DNA from: Streptomyces candidus
GTDB lineage: Bacteria > Actinomycetota > Actinomycetes > Streptomycetales > Streptomycetaceae
Assembly: GCF_014207445.1 (NCBI RefSeq)
Contig: NZ_JACHEM010000021.1
Span: 1-62,359 of the forward strand
Length of the DNA stretch: 62,359 nucleotides
Direction of reading: 5' to 3'
A program made the position numbers and the translations under genes. Within the stretch, counting starts at the first letter, position 1; each line of letters starts with the position of its first letter. The notes under the pieces were generated by a model that searched no databases, was not told the origin of the DNA, and worked only from the letters and a program-made list of their open reading frames with translations. This document shows positions 15,201 to 23,662 of this stretch, one piece after another.

Positions 15201-15803
15201 GTGGGCGAGAGCACCGAACAGGCACGGGCGTACGTAGACGAGCGCAGCATTCTGGTACCGCACGGATGCCGCTACTGGCTCCGGAGCCTCACGACGGACG
15301 GCTACGCAAAGGCCGTCGTGACCGAAGCCGGCCGCGAACGCACCGTACGGGTGCACCGGTGGCTGATGGAGCAGGTGCACGGACCGCTCCCGCCACGCGC
15401 GATCACCGCGCACAGCTGCAACGAATCGTTGTGCGTGCACATCGACCACCTGTCGCACGCGACGCAGCGCACGAACATGCGGCAGATGTCCGACCAGGGC
15501 CGTGCGGCCGGGCGGGCACATCTCGGGTACGCCGACACACGCGGCTCGCTCGGGCGGGCGCAAGCGATCCAGGCCGCACTGCGCCAAGGGCTCGATCTGG
15601 AGGCGCTGGCCGCCGCAATGCTGGAGGGCGAGGCACGTCCGCTCGTCCGCAAGGCCCTGGCGGCCGGGTACGACGCGAAGTCGTATCTGGCCGCCGTCCG
15701 AGCATCCGACCCAAGCGCTGCGTTCGTCCCGCTCTTTCCGGCAGACGCCACCGACGAAGCTCCCGAAGCGCTGGACGACGACGGACAGATGTTGCTGTTC
15801 TGA
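15201..15803 (+). CDS. HNH endonuclease-like protein, 200 aa
   Basis: GTG 15201 with GGGGGAG (15190-15196). Residues about 50-95 show the phage-type HNH_3 pattern: VHRWLMEQVHG, then HSCNESLCVHIDHLSHAT and QRTNMRQM. The His-Cys and Cys-His-x-x-His positions resemble the HNH fold with a structural zinc. The C-terminal 100 residues are Ala-rich helices ending in QMLLF. Either a free-standing homing-type nuclease or part of the array's DNA-processing set. Last + strand gene before the convergent terminator at 15832. Confidence 0.75.
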   Translation: MGESTEQARAYVDERSILVPHGCRYWLRSLTTDGYAKAVVTEAGRERTVRVHRWLMEQVHGPLPPRAITAHSCNESLCVHIDHLSHATQRTNMRQMSDQGRAAGRAHLGYADTRGSLGRAQAIQAALRQGLDLEALAAAMLEGEARPLVRKALAAGYDAKSYLAAVRASDPSAAFVPLFPADATDEAPEALDDDGQMLLF

Positions 15804-15831
15804 GCTGCCGCGAACGTTCCCCCCGCAGTAA

Positions 15832-15887
15832 CGCCGAAGGCCCCGCCCTGGCGGATGGGTAACCATCCGAGGGAGGGGCCTTCGGCG
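15832..15887. terminator. Bidirectional terminator
   Basis: Long inverted repeat with outer arm CGCCGAAGGCCCC / GGGGCCTTCGGCG between convergent genes ending at 15803 and 15901. Confidence 0.75.
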
Positions 15888-15900
15888 CTGGTAAACGAGT

Positions 15901-16503
15901 TCAGCCAGTCGCTCCTGGCGGAAGGGTTGCCGCCTCAGCGGTCTCCGGTGAACCGTCCTGGGAGGGGACCGTCACCGGCCCACCGGGCGGCGGGAAGTTG
16001 TAGGCCGCCGGAGCCTCATCTGTCTCTGTCTGCGGCGCCACACCGGTCTCGGACAGTGCTGGCCCCTCCTTGCCGCCGGGCGGCGCGGCCGCGGCCGGAG
16101 TGAACTCGGCCGCAGCGACTGCACCCGTGCTCTGCTCGGCGAGGGCAGCCACCGTTTTGTCGAAGTTCCGCTTCGCTGTCCGGACCTGAGCCACCGACAT
16201 GCCCAGACGCTCCGCTGCCTGCTGGGCGTGAACGTCGGTGTCGAGCATCTCGACCACAAGAGCGTCGATCTGCTCCCGCTTCTGCACCAGCTGTCCGTCG
16301 CGCTCCTCGCGCAACTTGGCGATGCGCCGCTCGGTCTCCTCGTCGAAGGTTTCGATCTCCTCCTGGAGCAAGATCGCTTTCTCAGCGATGCGGAGACGCT
16401 CGTCTTCCTGTGCGCGGAACCGGGCGGCCTTCTCCCGCGCCGTCTCTCGTGCCTGTACCGCCCTGGAGCTTCGCCGCTGCTTCTGCGTCATGTGCTGCTG
16501 CAC
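15901..16503 (-). CDS. Coiled-coil protein with HTH, possible transfer accessory factor, 200 aa
   Basis: Residues 12-80 are a continuous highly charged coiled coil (Arg/Glu), followed by an HTH-like AAERLGMSVAQVRTAKR (about 92-108) and a Pro/Ala-rich unstructured tail. Starts at ATG 16503 or 16491. It is divergent from the relaxase gene across the palindrome-rich block. By position it could be an oriT- or operator-binding accessory protein, like the small DNA-binding proteins beside other relaxases; no sequence family supports this directly. Confidence 0.65.
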   Translation of the reverse strand: MQQHMTQKQRRSSRAVQARETAREKAARFRAQEDERLRIAEKAILLQEEIETFDEETERRIAKLREERDGQLVQKREQIDALVVEMLDTDVHAQQAAERLGMSVAQVRTAKRNFDKTVAALAEQSTGAVAAAEFTPAAAAPPGGKEGPALSETGVAPQTETDEAPAAYNFPPPGGPVTVPSQDGSPETAEAATLPPGATG

Positions 16504-17149
16504 CTCCGTGTCGTGTGACTACTCGGCACATTCTGCCTGGCCCGATCCCCGGGGCCGGTGGTGCCCGCGCGATGTAACGCCCGTGGTGGCGCGGGGCACC
16601 GCGCGGAGGAGCTGCACCTGCCGCCGCACCGGTACCGCCAATGCGGCGGAGGGCCGGACGTCCGGCCCGGGTGCGCCGGGCCACGCACCGTGCGATTCCT
16701 GGCGGATGGGTGGCGGTGCGCACGGTGGTGCACGGGCATCCGCACTGTGAGCGCCGTTGCCTGGTGCGGTCGGCTCCGGGGCCGACCGCACCAGGCGCAC
16801 GGCCGTACCGCACGTGGTGATTCGCGCGGCCGGTGCGGGGAGTTGCACCTGTCGCCGCACCGTCACAGCTGTTGCGGCGGTGACGCGGTGCACGGGCAGG
16901 GTGCACCGCACCGCGCGGCTGCGCCGCGCGGTGCGGTGCGGGAGCTCGGTGCGGGAGTGCCGCATTGCGGTCGCACGAGCTACGCCGGTGCGACCGCAAT
17001 GTGGTGCACGGAGCGAGTGCACCGCGCGCCTCCGTGCCGACTGCGGGTGCCTCGCACCACCGAGCGGCCGACGCTGGTGACGCGCTGCTGGCGCGTGACG
17101 CCACGCCGTCTCGGCGCAGCATGTGACGCGCCCACAGGTGAGATCGCAC
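16504..17149. repeat. Palindrome- and repeat-dense intergenic block
   Basis: No gene. Perfect inverted repeats: 14 bp at 16761-16774/16781-16794; 17 bp at 16903-16919/16923-16939; 14 bp at 16963-16976/16988-17001; palindrome GGGCCGGACGTCCGGCCC near 16651. A 21-bp direct repeat of GNTGCACCTG type at 16611 and 16842. GTGCAC occurs at least five times. Candidate binding region for a relaxosome or origin protein. Confidence 0.6.
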
Positions 17150-17151
17150 GA

Positions 17152-17318
17152 GCGGCTTTCCACAGCCGTGTCCGGAGGACCCGACTATGGAAAGCCGCCA
17201 GACAAGTCTGTGACCGTATTGATCTTGAAGCGCGTTGCCGTCCGCCTCATCGTGATCGTCGCAAGCTCCTCCACGATTCGTCTGGACGCGCAACGCGCTT
17301 CAAGATCAATACGGTCAC
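17152..17318. other. Candidate origin of transfer (oriT)
   Basis: An 11-bp inverted repeat (17152-17162 / 17188-17198) adjoins a 29-bp perfect inverted repeat (17210-17238 / 17290-17318), extendable by five pairs after one bulged base, with a 40-nt loop. It lies directly upstream of the relaxase gene. Large inverted repeats beside a MobF relaxase are characteristic of oriT; no nic site can be assigned by eye. Confidence 0.6.
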
Positions 17319-17378
17319 ACCTCAGGCATTATGAATGTGCCAGGGTTTGTACCACGCCCGTAAAGATCGTAGTCCGGG

Positions 17379-17384
17379 TAAGAT
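17379..17384 (+). promoter_or_regulatory. Possible -10 of a leaderless relaxase mRNA
   Basis: TAAGAT ends six bases before the ATG at 17391, and no Shine-Dalgarno sequence is present, so transcription may start at the start codon. No convincing -35. Confidence 0.35.
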
Positions 17385-17390
17385 CACGCC

Positions 17391-20300
17391 ATGATGACCG
17401 TCCACCTCCTCAGCGCGGGGGACGGGTATGCGTACTACATCCGCGAGACAGCCAGCGCCGATGAACAGCGCGAGCGCGGTGAGGAACTGGGCGACTACTA
17501 CGCCGCCAGCGGTAACCCGCCGGGCATCTGGATGGGGTCCGGCATCGACGCCTTGGGCGTCTCGGGAGCTGTCAGCGAAGCCCAGATGAAGGCCCTTTTC
17601 GGTGAGGGGCTGCACCCCGATGCGGAGCAGATCATCGCCGAGCGCATCGCCGCCGGCTACACGTCGAAGCAGGCGCTGCGGGCCGTGAAACTGGGCCGCC
17701 GGTACATGCAGTTTGTGCAGAAGGACACGCCGTTCAGCCGGATGCTGAATGAGGAGAGCGAGCGGTTCCTACGGCAGGAGCTGAGGGAGCCGAACGCGAA
17801 GGAGCGGGCCGAGATCCGGGGCCGGGTCGGGGCGGTGCAGTTCCGTTCGGAGCACGGCCGCAGTCCGGAGTCGAAGGAGGAGCTGGGCCGCTTCATCAAG
17901 CTCCAGGAGGGCGGCAAGCAGCGCAATGCGGTCGCCGGTTTCGACTTGGTGTTCACTGCCCCTAAGTCCGTCTCTGTGCTGTGGGGGCTGGGCGATGAGG
18001 GTGTGCGTCAGGCGGTCGAGCAGGCCCATGTGCAGGCCATCGGTGAGACCTTGGGGTGGCTGGAGCAGAAGGCCACAATGACCCGCACTGGTGTCAACGG
18101 CATCGCCCAGGAAAACGTCGCCGGTGGGCTGGTCGCCACACGCTTCCGGCACTACGACAGTCGCACCGGTGACCCGCTTCTCCATGATCACGTCGTTGTT
18201 TCCAACAAGGTCATGGGCTTGGATGGCAAGTGGCGAAGCCTGGACAGCAAGCTGCTGTACGCGCAGAACGTCCCGGCGAGTGAGTACTACAACCTGCGCG
18301 TCATGGAAGCGGTCTGCGAGAGCCTGGGGCTGCGGGCGGAGGCCCGCGAAGTCACCCCTGGCAAGCGTCCCGTCATGGAGATCGCGGGCGTAGGAACGGA
18401 CCTGATCGAAGCTCATTCCAGCCGCTCCAAGAGCATCAAGGAACGCACTGTCGAGCTGGTGGCGGAGTACCGGGAGAAGTTCGGACACGAGCCGTCGAGC
18501 AAGACGCTCACGGCGCTGATGCAGCAGGCCACACTCGAAACACGGCCCGACAAGGGAGCCGCCCGCCCGCTGGCCGAGCTGCGTACGGAATGGCGTGAAG
18601 CAGCGGTCGAAGCATTCGGTGCCGACCGTGTCGACCACCTTCTCCAGAACGCTCGGGCAGCCGCCGCCAAGACTCGCCCCAGCGCGGAAGCCGTGCCGCA
18701 CCTCGATGTGCACAGGGCCGCCCGGGAGGTCCTGGAAACGGTCTCGGACCACCGGAGCGTGTGGGGCCGGCGGCAGGTACTTGCCGAGGCCCGGCGCTGG
18801 GTTATGCAGGCCACGCGTGGGGCTGCACCGAGTGGTGATCTGGCCGAGAGAATCACCACTCGGGTACTCGCCGCAGAGGTCATCGACATCACCCCGGCCG
18901 ACCTGAACCCGGCGTTCGCACCCCTGATGAGGGATGACGGAACGAGCATCTACCGCCGCCGTGAAACCGAGCTCTACACCTCTACCGCAGTGCTCGCGGC
19001 GGAGGACCGGATCGTCTCAGCGGCACGGACACAGGTCATCCCGGCGGTATCCGCCGAGGTCTATGAACGCGTCGAAGCCGCCTATCAGCAGGCGAACCCG
19101 GAGCGGCGTCTTGACGCCGGTCAGCGTGAGCTCGCCCGCACCTTCGCCACCAGTGAACAGCTCGTCGCCGCAGGCATCGGACCGGCCGGTGCAGGCAAGA
19201 CCACCGCCATGCGCGTAGCCGCCGACGCCGTACGGGAAAGCGGCGGCCGCGTCATCGGACTGGGCCCCTCAGCCCGCGCTGCAAGTGAGCTGTCCAACGG
19301 CCTGGACGCCCCCGCTTACGTCCTTCACGAATGGCTCGGAGCCCGTGAACGCCTGCAACAGGGCCAGCGTGTCCGCGCTGAGTTCCAGCTCAACGCAGGG
19401 GACGTCATCGTCGTCGACGAGGCAGGCATGGCGGGCAGCAAGCGCCTCGCTGCCATCGTCGCCGACGCCCAGGCCGCGGGCGCACTGGTCCGCCTGATCG
19501 GAGACCCCTTCCAGCTCTCCGCCGTCGAGTCCGGCGGCGCTCTGCGACTCCTCGCCAACACCGTGCACGTGGTGGAACTTGAGAGCCTCCACCGCTTCCG
19601 GACCGCAGGAGAAGGAGCCGCCTCCCTGGCCCTGCGCAGCGGCGAGCCGGAAGACGCATGGACCTGGTACCTGGACAACGAACGTGTCGTCGCCGGTACC
19701 CGCGAGCAGATGCTGCACGCGATCTTCGCGGACTGGCAGGCCGACATCGAGCAGGGTCATACCGCGCTGATGATGGCGGACGACAACGCCAGTGTGACGG
19801 AGCTGAACACCCTCGCCCAGGCGTACCGGATGGGCGCCGGGCAGGTCGATGCCGGGCAAGCCGTCGACCTGCCCGACGGCCTCCAGGCCCACCGCGGGGA
19901 CATGATCGTCACCCGTAAAAACGCCCGGACCAACGTGCTGCGAGGTGGCAAGGACTTCGTCAAGAACGGTGACCAGTGGGTGATCGAGGCGATCCAGCAG
20001 AACGGCGATCTGGCCGTCCGGCACACCGACCACGGCGGCCGCACCGTGCTGCCGGCGGACTACGTCAACTCCTTCGTGGAGCTCGGCTATGCGAGCACCG
20101 GACACCGGGGCCAGGGCGCCACCGTCGACACCGGTAGCGGGCTGTTCACCCGCGCCACGAGCCGGGAATCCGCCTACGTACAGACCACCCGCGGCCGTCA
20201 GCAGAACCGCATCTACGTCGTCCTGGACGAGGGTCAGACGATGCGGGACGTACTCGACACCATCGCCCAGACCCAGCGTGCTTCGGTGTCCGCCACCGAG

Positions 20301-23036
20301 GCCATCCGGGCCGAGCAGGATCGCGAGTGGGGCATCCCACAACTGGCCGCGCAGTACACCGACGTCCACGCCCGCGCCCTGGCGCTGCGCTACCAGAGCA
20401 TGGCCCGGTCCGTGCTGGGAGAGAGCGCCGAGTCCCTCATCGCCGAGGACGCATGGCCCGCCGTGGAGCGTGCGCTGCGGGACGCCGAGCGGGCGGGCTT
20501 CGCCCCCGAGCGCATCCTCTTCAGCGCGTACCACGAGCGGGATTTCTCGGACGCCGAGGACAACGCCGCGGTGCTGAGCTGGAGGCTCGACAACCACGTC
20601 GATGACGCCCGGTCGGTCCTGCGACGTCTGGAAGAACAGGGCACCACCCGGCCGCTGCGCGACCTGACGGACGACCAGCTCGGCCGTCTCGCCGAACGCG
20701 CGGCGGAGCGCAGGACCCAGGCCCTGGAGACGCTGCACCGGGCCGACGCGCGGGTGGCCAACCAGCCGCGCCCGGTGGTCGTCGACGGCCTTCCCGTCCC
20801 GGCCTGGCCGGGGCGTCAGTACGGAGAGCTGAGCCGTCTCCAGCTCTCCCAGGCCATCGCCGAAGCCCGTCGCGATACCCGCCTGGCCGCCCTGTCGGTG
20901 ACCCGCGCCCTGCGCGAGGGACGGATCGACAACGTCTCAGCCCTGCGTGAGGGGCAGGACGAGAGCGCCGCCGCGCTGCGCGAGGACCGGACCGCTTTCG
21001 TGGCGGCCCGCCGCGCGGACGCCCGCGAGGCGGCAGCCCGTCTGCACGCACTGAAGGACGAGCAGCGGGTGCGGGGCGCGATGACCTGGCGAGACCGGTC
21101 CCGCGAAGAATGGCAGCGCGAACCCGGCCCCGGCCGTGCGCACACCGCCGGCATGGACGGCGAGAGCGTGGCCGCAGAGATGCGCGCCAATCTGTACGGA
21201 CAGGACGAGGCGCAGCAGAGGCTGAGCCGGGCGGAACTGGTTGACCAGCGGGTCCGGGCCGAACAGCGGCTTCGCAGGTTGCTGCCTGACGCGCCCGAGG
21301 CCGTGGCTGACCACACTGGCCCGCTGCCGGAATGGCTCGCGCCGCGCGAAGTTGAGCGCGACCAGCACACCCCCGTGGCCTGGATCGAGCATCTGGACGT
21401 GCGACGTCAGATCATCGACGAGCGCCTGGCGCAGACCGGCCGCGCACTGGCCGCGGACCCGCCCGGCTGGGCGAGCACACTTGGTCCGGTGCCGCCCCGG
21501 GACACCGAACTGCGCGCCGCATGGGAACGCGCGGCGGCTCTCGCCGACGCCTGGCGTACGCAGCGACGGGTGCGCCCGACGCAACCGGGCATCGGCGAAC
21601 AGCCCGGCGGCCGCGACGCGGCGGCATGGCAGGCACTTCAGGAACAGGTTGCCGAAGTCGGGCGGCGTGCCCGTGCCACCGCGTCCGCCGCTCAACGAGG
21701 CGAGGCCCTGGCGGCCGCCGCCCGAGCGGCCGGGGAACCCACCGCCGAGCTCGCCCCCGAGCCCGTAGCTGTCGCCGTGGCAGAAACGACGGCCGCTGAC
21801 GAGCGGCAGGAGGCTGCCAACACCACCGAGCCAGAGCGTGAGACGGCACCGGTACCGGATCGTTCGGCCGACATCCAGCACGACCTTGACGACGACGTCG
21901 ACACCCCGGCGCCGGAAGAGGCCCGTGCGGTCGACGACGCGGTGCAGGTCCCCGAGCCGGAGCAGGACCCCCGTGCACTGAGTGCCGACGACGTCCAGCT
22001 CGACACCGCTGAAGAGGTCCGGGCTCCCGAGCTGGAGCTGGAGGCCGAGCGGGCGGCCGATGCCGGTGACGTCCAGGTCGATCCGGTCGAAGAGGTCCAG
22101 GCGCCCGAGCCGGAGCAGCTGCGTGCTGCGGTTGCCGGGGAGCGGACGGCCGATCCCGAAGAAGTGCAAGAGCCCACCACCGCGGCGTACGACGCGGACA
22201 CCACTACACAGGAGGAGGACGCCCGGCGAGAGGACGGCCAGGAGCCCGAACAGCGCCGTCCCTACGGTGATACGCCCGACGCCGAGCTGGGCGAGACGCT
22301 GGCCTACTACGTCGAGGCCGCCGATTCGGCGCAGGCGCTTGCTGCCGCTCAGGAGGCGAAGGCGGCCGAACTGCTGGCCGCACTGGAGCCCGGGGGAGCG
22401 GTCGAGCGCACCGTCGACGAGCGCGCGGCCCGCGTCCAGGCCATCGAGAACCTGCGGGAGACAGCCAGCCAGATCCCTGTGCTGGAGGCCACCGATCTCC
22501 GGCAGCGCCAGCAGGCTCAGGCTCTTGAGGACCGTCTCGCGGAGACCGCTCGGTTCGGTCGGCCCGCCGTGCGCGGTGACGAACGGGTGCAGCTTGAGGA
22601 ACGCCTGATGACGTTGCGCGCGCAGCAGGAACAGCTCGCCTCGCAGATCACTGCTGCACGTCAGAGGCAGGCCGAGAACGAGCGGGTAGCAGGGAACCCG
22701 CGGGAGCACGACGAGGTTCTCGCCGCCTGGCAGCGTGCCGGCGGATCGCGGGAGGCGGTCCTGGAGCGGACGCTCGCCGCGCGGCAGCGACGTGCCGACT
22801 CGGCGGTGACGGAAGCCGCCGCCACGCGGCGCGACGTCGGGCAGTTCGATGCGGCCGCGGCCACGGTTCGCCAGGAGATGAACCGGCGTGACGGGCAGCC
22901 GTACCAGCAGCGCATCGCCGAGGACGCCCGCCGCATTCAGGCCCAGCAGGCCGTGCTTCAGCAGCAGGTTCAGGCCCAGCAGGCCGCGCGGCCGGGCCCC
23001 GAGGACCAGCAGAACCGCAGCGGTCCCAAGCGGTAG
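17391..23036 (+). CDS. MobF-family relaxase/helicase, 1881 aa
   Basis: Nicks one strand at oriT, stays bound to its 5' end and unwinds the DNA for transfer. The relaxase domain (1 to about 330) has N-terminal tyrosines (Y13, Y15, Y16), the MobF segment PPGIWMGSGIDALGVSG (44-60) and the histidine triad H254, H265, H267 in HYDSRTGDPLLHDH. The RecD/TraI-like helicase follows: Walker A GPAGAGKTT (about 597-605), Walker B VIVVDEAG (about 671-678), TGHRGQGAT motif near 903. Residues from about 1080 to the end are Glu/Arg-rich helices, with a long acidic low-complexity stretch. ATG 17391 or 17394. Ends at a bidirectional terminator, facing the T4SS operon. Confidence 0.95.
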   Translation: MMTVHLLSAGDGYAYYIRETASADEQRERGEELGDYYAASGNPPGIWMGSGIDALGVSGAVSEAQMKALFGEGLHPDAEQIIAERIAAGYTSKQALRAVKLGRRYMQFVQKDTPFSRMLNEESERFLRQELREPNAKERAEIRGRVGAVQFRSEHGRSPESKEELGRFIKLQEGGKQRNAVAGFDLVFTAPKSVSVLWGLGDEGVRQAVEQAHVQAIGETLGWLEQKATMTRTGVNGIAQENVAGGLVATRFRHYDSRTGDPLLHDHVVVSNKVMGLDGKWRSLDSKLLYAQNVPASEYYNLRVMEAVCESLGLRAEAREVTPGKRPVMEIAGVGTDLIEAHSSRSKSIKERTVELVAEYREKFGHEPSSKTLTALMQQATLETRPDKGAARPLAELRTEWREAAVEAFGADRVDHLLQNARAAAAKTRPSAEAVPHLDVHRAAREVLETVSDHRSVWGRRQVLAEARRWVMQATRGAAPSGDLAERITTRVLAAEVIDITPADLNPAFAPLMRDDGTSIYRRRETELYTSTAVLAAEDRIVSAARTQVIPAVSAEVYERVEAAYQQANPERRLDAGQRELARTFATSEQLVAAGIGPAGAGKTTAMRVAADAVRESGGRVIGLGPSARAASELSNGLDAPAYVLHEWLGARERLQQGQRVRAEFQLNAGDVIVVDEAGMAGSKRLAAIVADAQAAGALVRLIGDPFQLSAVESGGALRLLANTVHVVELESLHRFRTAGEGAASLALRSGEPEDAWTWYLDNERVVAGTREQMLHAIFADWQADIEQGHTALMMADDNASVTELNTLAQAYRMGAGQVDAGQAVDLPDGLQAHRGDMIVTRKNARTNVLRGGKDFVKNGDQWVIEAIQQNGDLAVRHTDHGGRTVLPADYVNSFVELGYASTGHRGQGATVDTGSGLFTRATSRESAYVQTTRGRQQNRIYVVLDEGQTMRDVLDTIAQTQRASVSATEAIRAEQDREWGIPQLAAQYTDVHARALALRYQSMARSVLGESAESLIAEDAWPAVERALRDAERAGFAPERILFSAYHERDFSDAEDNAAVLSWRLDNHVDDARSVLRRLEEQGTTRPLRDLTDDQLGRLAERAAERRTQALETLHRADARVANQPRPVVVDGLPVPAWPGRQYGELSRLQLSQAIAEARRDTRLAALSVTRALREGRIDNVSALREGQDESAAALREDRTAFVAARRADAREAAARLHALKDEQRVRGAMTWRDRSREEWQREPGPGRAHTAGMDGESVAAEMRANLYGQDEAQQRLSRAELVDQRVRAEQRLRRLLPDAPEAVADHTGPLPEWLAPREVERDQHTPVAWIEHLDVRRQIIDERLAQTGRALAADPPGWASTLGPVPPRDTELRAAWERAAALADAWRTQRRVRPTQPGIGEQPGGRDAAAWQALQEQVAEVGRRARATASAAQRGEALAAAARAAGEPTAELAPEPVAVAVAETTAADERQEAANTTEPERETAPVPDRSADIQHDLDDDVDTPAPEEARAVDDAVQVPEPEQDPRALSADDVQLDTAEEVRAPELELEAERAADAGDVQVDPVEEVQAPEPEQLRAAVAGERTADPEEVQEPTTAAYDADTTTQEEDARREDGQEPEQRRPYGDTPDAELGETLAYYVEAADSAQALAAAQEAKAAELLAALEPGGAVERTVDERAARVQAIENLRETASQIPVLEATDLRQRQQAQALEDRLAETARFGRPAVRGDERVQLEERLMTLRAQQEQLASQITAARQRQAENERVAGNPREHDEVLAAWQRAGGSREAVLERTLAARQRRADSAVTEAAATRRDVGQFDAAAATVRQEMNRRDGQPYQQRIAEDARRIQAQQAVLQQQVQAQQAARPGPEDQQNRSGPKR

Positions 23037-23037
23037 G

Positions 23038-23093
23038 CGTACGGCGAAGGGCCCCACCGGGAACGATCTCCTGGTGGGGCCCTTCGCCGTACG
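23038..23093. terminator. Bidirectional terminator
   Basis: Inverted repeat with 21-base arms (CGTACGGCGAAGGGCCCCACC and complement) between the convergent relaxase gene and T4SS operon. Confidence 0.8.
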
Positions 23094-23101
23094 AGAGGTG
23101 T

Positions 23102-23662
23102 TCAGCCCTTCTGCTGGCCGGCTTCGGTCCGGGCGGCGCGGGCCTTGGCTTCGGCCTCGGCTGCTTTCGCCATGCGGTGGGACAGAGCATGAGCGGGGTG
23201 CACAGGCGGCTCGGCAAGGAAGGCCGCAGGCTCGTCCGCCCACTGCGTGAACGCCTCACCGTCCGTCAGTGGCACCTTGGGCGGATCGGTGTGGACACTT
23301 TGGCAACTGGCGGAGTTCAGGCGGGGTAGGAAGCTGTAGAACTCTTTGATCCAGTCGACTTCACCTCGCAGACCGACCTTGGAGGGATCGCCGGCGTAGG
23401 TGCGCGCCCAGCCCACATAGAGGGCCGTGAGCTGCTCCAGGATGCGAGGGTGGCGATACCAGCACTTGGCGATCTGGCTGCGGACCTCGTAGGTCTCGAT
23501 GACCCAGTCGACCCACAGCACAAGCTCGCCCAGTCGGGTCTCCCGCTCGCCGACCGGCATGTTGGCCCATACCCACCGCTGAGGCGGATCGGGCTTCTTC
23601 TCCGACGCTCCCCCTGGGGCGGGCGCGCTCGCGGGCTCTTCGGTGTCTGTCGTCTCAGCCAT
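23102..23662 (-). CDS. DUF4913 family protein, 186 aa
   Basis: Central region (about 28-120) has the DUF4913 pattern W.DW....Y......CW..H....ELxALY.GW (here WVDWVIETYEVRSQIAKCWY and the following helices). The family is common in actinobacterial conjugation operons and its role is unknown. N-terminal 27 residues and the C-terminal Ala/Lys/Glu tail are probably unstructured. Its ATG overlaps the end of the coupling-protein gene by 8 bp, so translation is coupled and it is the last gene of the T4SS operon. Confidence 0.85.
   Translation of the reverse strand: MAETTDTEEPASAPAPGGASEKKPDPPQRWVWANMPVGERETRLGELVLWVDWVIETYEVRSQIAKCWYRHPRILEQLTALYVGWARTYAGDPSKVGLRGEVDWIKEFYSFLPRLNSASCQSVHTDPPKVPLTDGEAFTQWADEPAAFLAEPPVHPAHALSHRMAKAAEAEAKARAARTEAGQQKG

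Noticed and set aside
14127..15866. 579-codon minus-strand open frame opposite the HTH and HNH genes
   Set aside because: Antisense to two genes with clear motifs and starts; composition is that of complementary codon bias.
16504..17150. A tRNA or rRNA in the structured GC-rich block
   Set aside because: The hairpins do not form a cloverleaf and no conserved T-loop or anticodon arm was found.
17391..23036. Double-stranded-DNA transfer by a TraB/FtsK translocase as in classic Streptomyces plasmids
   Set aside because: No FtsK/TraB-like gene seen; MobF relaxase, coupling ATPase and T4SS genes indicate single-strand transfer.
20937..23243. 768-codon minus-strand open frame under the relaxase C terminus
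   Set aside because: Opposite a real MobF gene, crosses a terminator, no recognisable domain.
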